From Kutzneria kofuensis (GTDB lineage: Bacteria > Actinomycetota > Actinomycetes > Mycobacteriales > Pseudonocardiaceae): a DNA stretch of 64,000 bases. The translations under genes were made by a program, and so were the position numbers. The stretch spans positions 7,008,038 through 7,072,037 of the forward strand of contig NZ_JACHIR010000001.1 of assembly GCF_014203355.1 (NCBI RefSeq). The letters are read 5' to 3'. The notes below the pieces were generated by a model. The model saw only the letters and a program-made list of their open reading frames with translations, was not told the origin of the DNA and did no database searches. Of the stretch, positions 63,631-64,000 are shown in pieces. Every line of letters begins with the position of its first letter. Within the stretch, counting starts at the first letter, position 1.

Positions 63631-64000
63631 GCCGGCCGCACCGACATGCCACCGTCGACGACCAGGTTCTGGCCGGTCATCCAGCGCGCCAGGTCGGAGG
63701 CGAGGAACACACACGCGTCGCCGACGTCGTCGGGAGTGCCGAGCCGGCCGAGCGGCGCGTGGTCGGTCCAGCTCCGCACGCCCTCGGGCCATGCCTGCTC
63801 GATGCCCGGCCGGGCGATGAGGCCGGGGGAGACGGCGTTGACGCGGATGCCGTGCGGCCCGTACTCGAGCGCGGCGGCCTTGGTGTGCATGAGCAGGGCG
63901 GCCTTCGCCGAGGCGTAGTGCGCGTGGCCGACGGCCGGCACCGTGCCCTCGATGGAGCCGATGGCGATGATCGAACCGCCGGTGCCCCGCTCGACCATGA
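63624..64000 (-). CDS. SDR oxidoreductase, 5' end beyond window
   Basis: The C-terminal 125 residues of a classical SDR; the N-terminal Rossmann part lies past base 64000. The active site is HYASAKAALLMHTKA (YxxxK) with the Ser in IAIGSIEG, followed by GIRVNAVSPGLIARP and the typical ending LVVDGGMSVRPAW. About half of a 250-residue enzyme is visible. Substrate unknown. Confidence 0.88.
   Translation of the reverse strand, partial: MVERGTGGSIIAIGSIEGTVPAVGHAHYASAKAALLMHTKAAALEYGPHGIRVNAVSPGLIARPGIEQAWPEGVRSWTDHAPLGRLGTPDDVGDACVFLASDLARWMTGQNLVVDGGMSVRPAW

Overview
The window is high-GC DNA with GTG starts, long co-directional operons joined by ATGA or GTGA overlaps, Tat and lipoprotein export signals and many LacI/TetR/GntR regulators. 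Together with a hopanoid cluster, a methylmalonyl-CoA mutase operon and a sugar ABC transporter without its own ATPase, this points to a filamentous actinomycete chromosome. A recurring TCCAC(A/T)GTGGA-like word suggests Pseudonocardiaceae (Kutzneria/Amycolatopsis type), but that placement is inference. About 50 protein genes are supported. No rRNA, tRNA, CRISPR array or intact insertion sequence was seen.

Layout. 1-393: 3' end of a membrane protein. 609-11869: a secreted LamG/DNRLRE protein, a 2144-residue Tat-exported Rhs/YD-repeat protein with an AT-richer C-terminal tip that resembles a toxin, and a small candidate immunity gene. 12233-14515: a TPR-AAA+ ATPase and a membrane TPR protein. 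14481-22102 (minus): a compact hopanoid operon, hpnC-hpnD-hpnE-prenyl synthase-shc-hpnG-hpnH. 22244-24660: serine beta-lactamase-like hydrolase and MFS exporter. 24682-26682: secreted GH27 alpha-galactosidase. 26771-29054: DUF969-DUF979-pyroglutamyl peptidase operon. 29055-29798: gene-poor stretch with a headless gene remnant and a G-rich tract. 29799-30623: secreted serine protease. 30628-33366: LacI regulator and IlvD/Edd sugar-acid dehydratase with a LacI-type operator. 33670-35772: GGDEF/HD-GYP membrane protein. 35774-40586: acyl-CoA ligase, TenA-like protein plus NCS1 permease, PucR-like regulator. 40731-42060: HSL-type hydrolase and a small unknown gene. 42297-48329: NCS1 permease, cysteine hydrolase, GntR regulator, ADP-ribosylglycohydrolase, PfkB kinase and CoA-transferase, resembling E. 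coli yegTUVW with a different transporter. 48396-51963: aldehyde dehydrogenase, an internally shortened methyltransferase, and a TetR/SDR divergent pair. 51960-56939 (minus): mutA-mutB-meaB. 57058-63000: alpha-glucoside ABC import genes and GH13 glucosidase divergent from a LacI regulator. 63187-64000: cupin and SDR (cut by the window end), preceded by an intergenic repeat block.

Functionally the window mixes core metabolism (hopanoids, propionate/methylmalonyl-CoA, alpha-glucosides, sugar acids, 5-oxoproline, nucleosides/pyrimidines) with one clear accessory locus, the Rhs tip and its candidate immunity gene. The best candidates for something not yet described are the Rhs tip pair, the AAA+/TPR pair and the yeg-like nucleoside cluster with its extra hydrolase and CoA-transferase. 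Gene identities rest on motifs read by eye; no database search was run.
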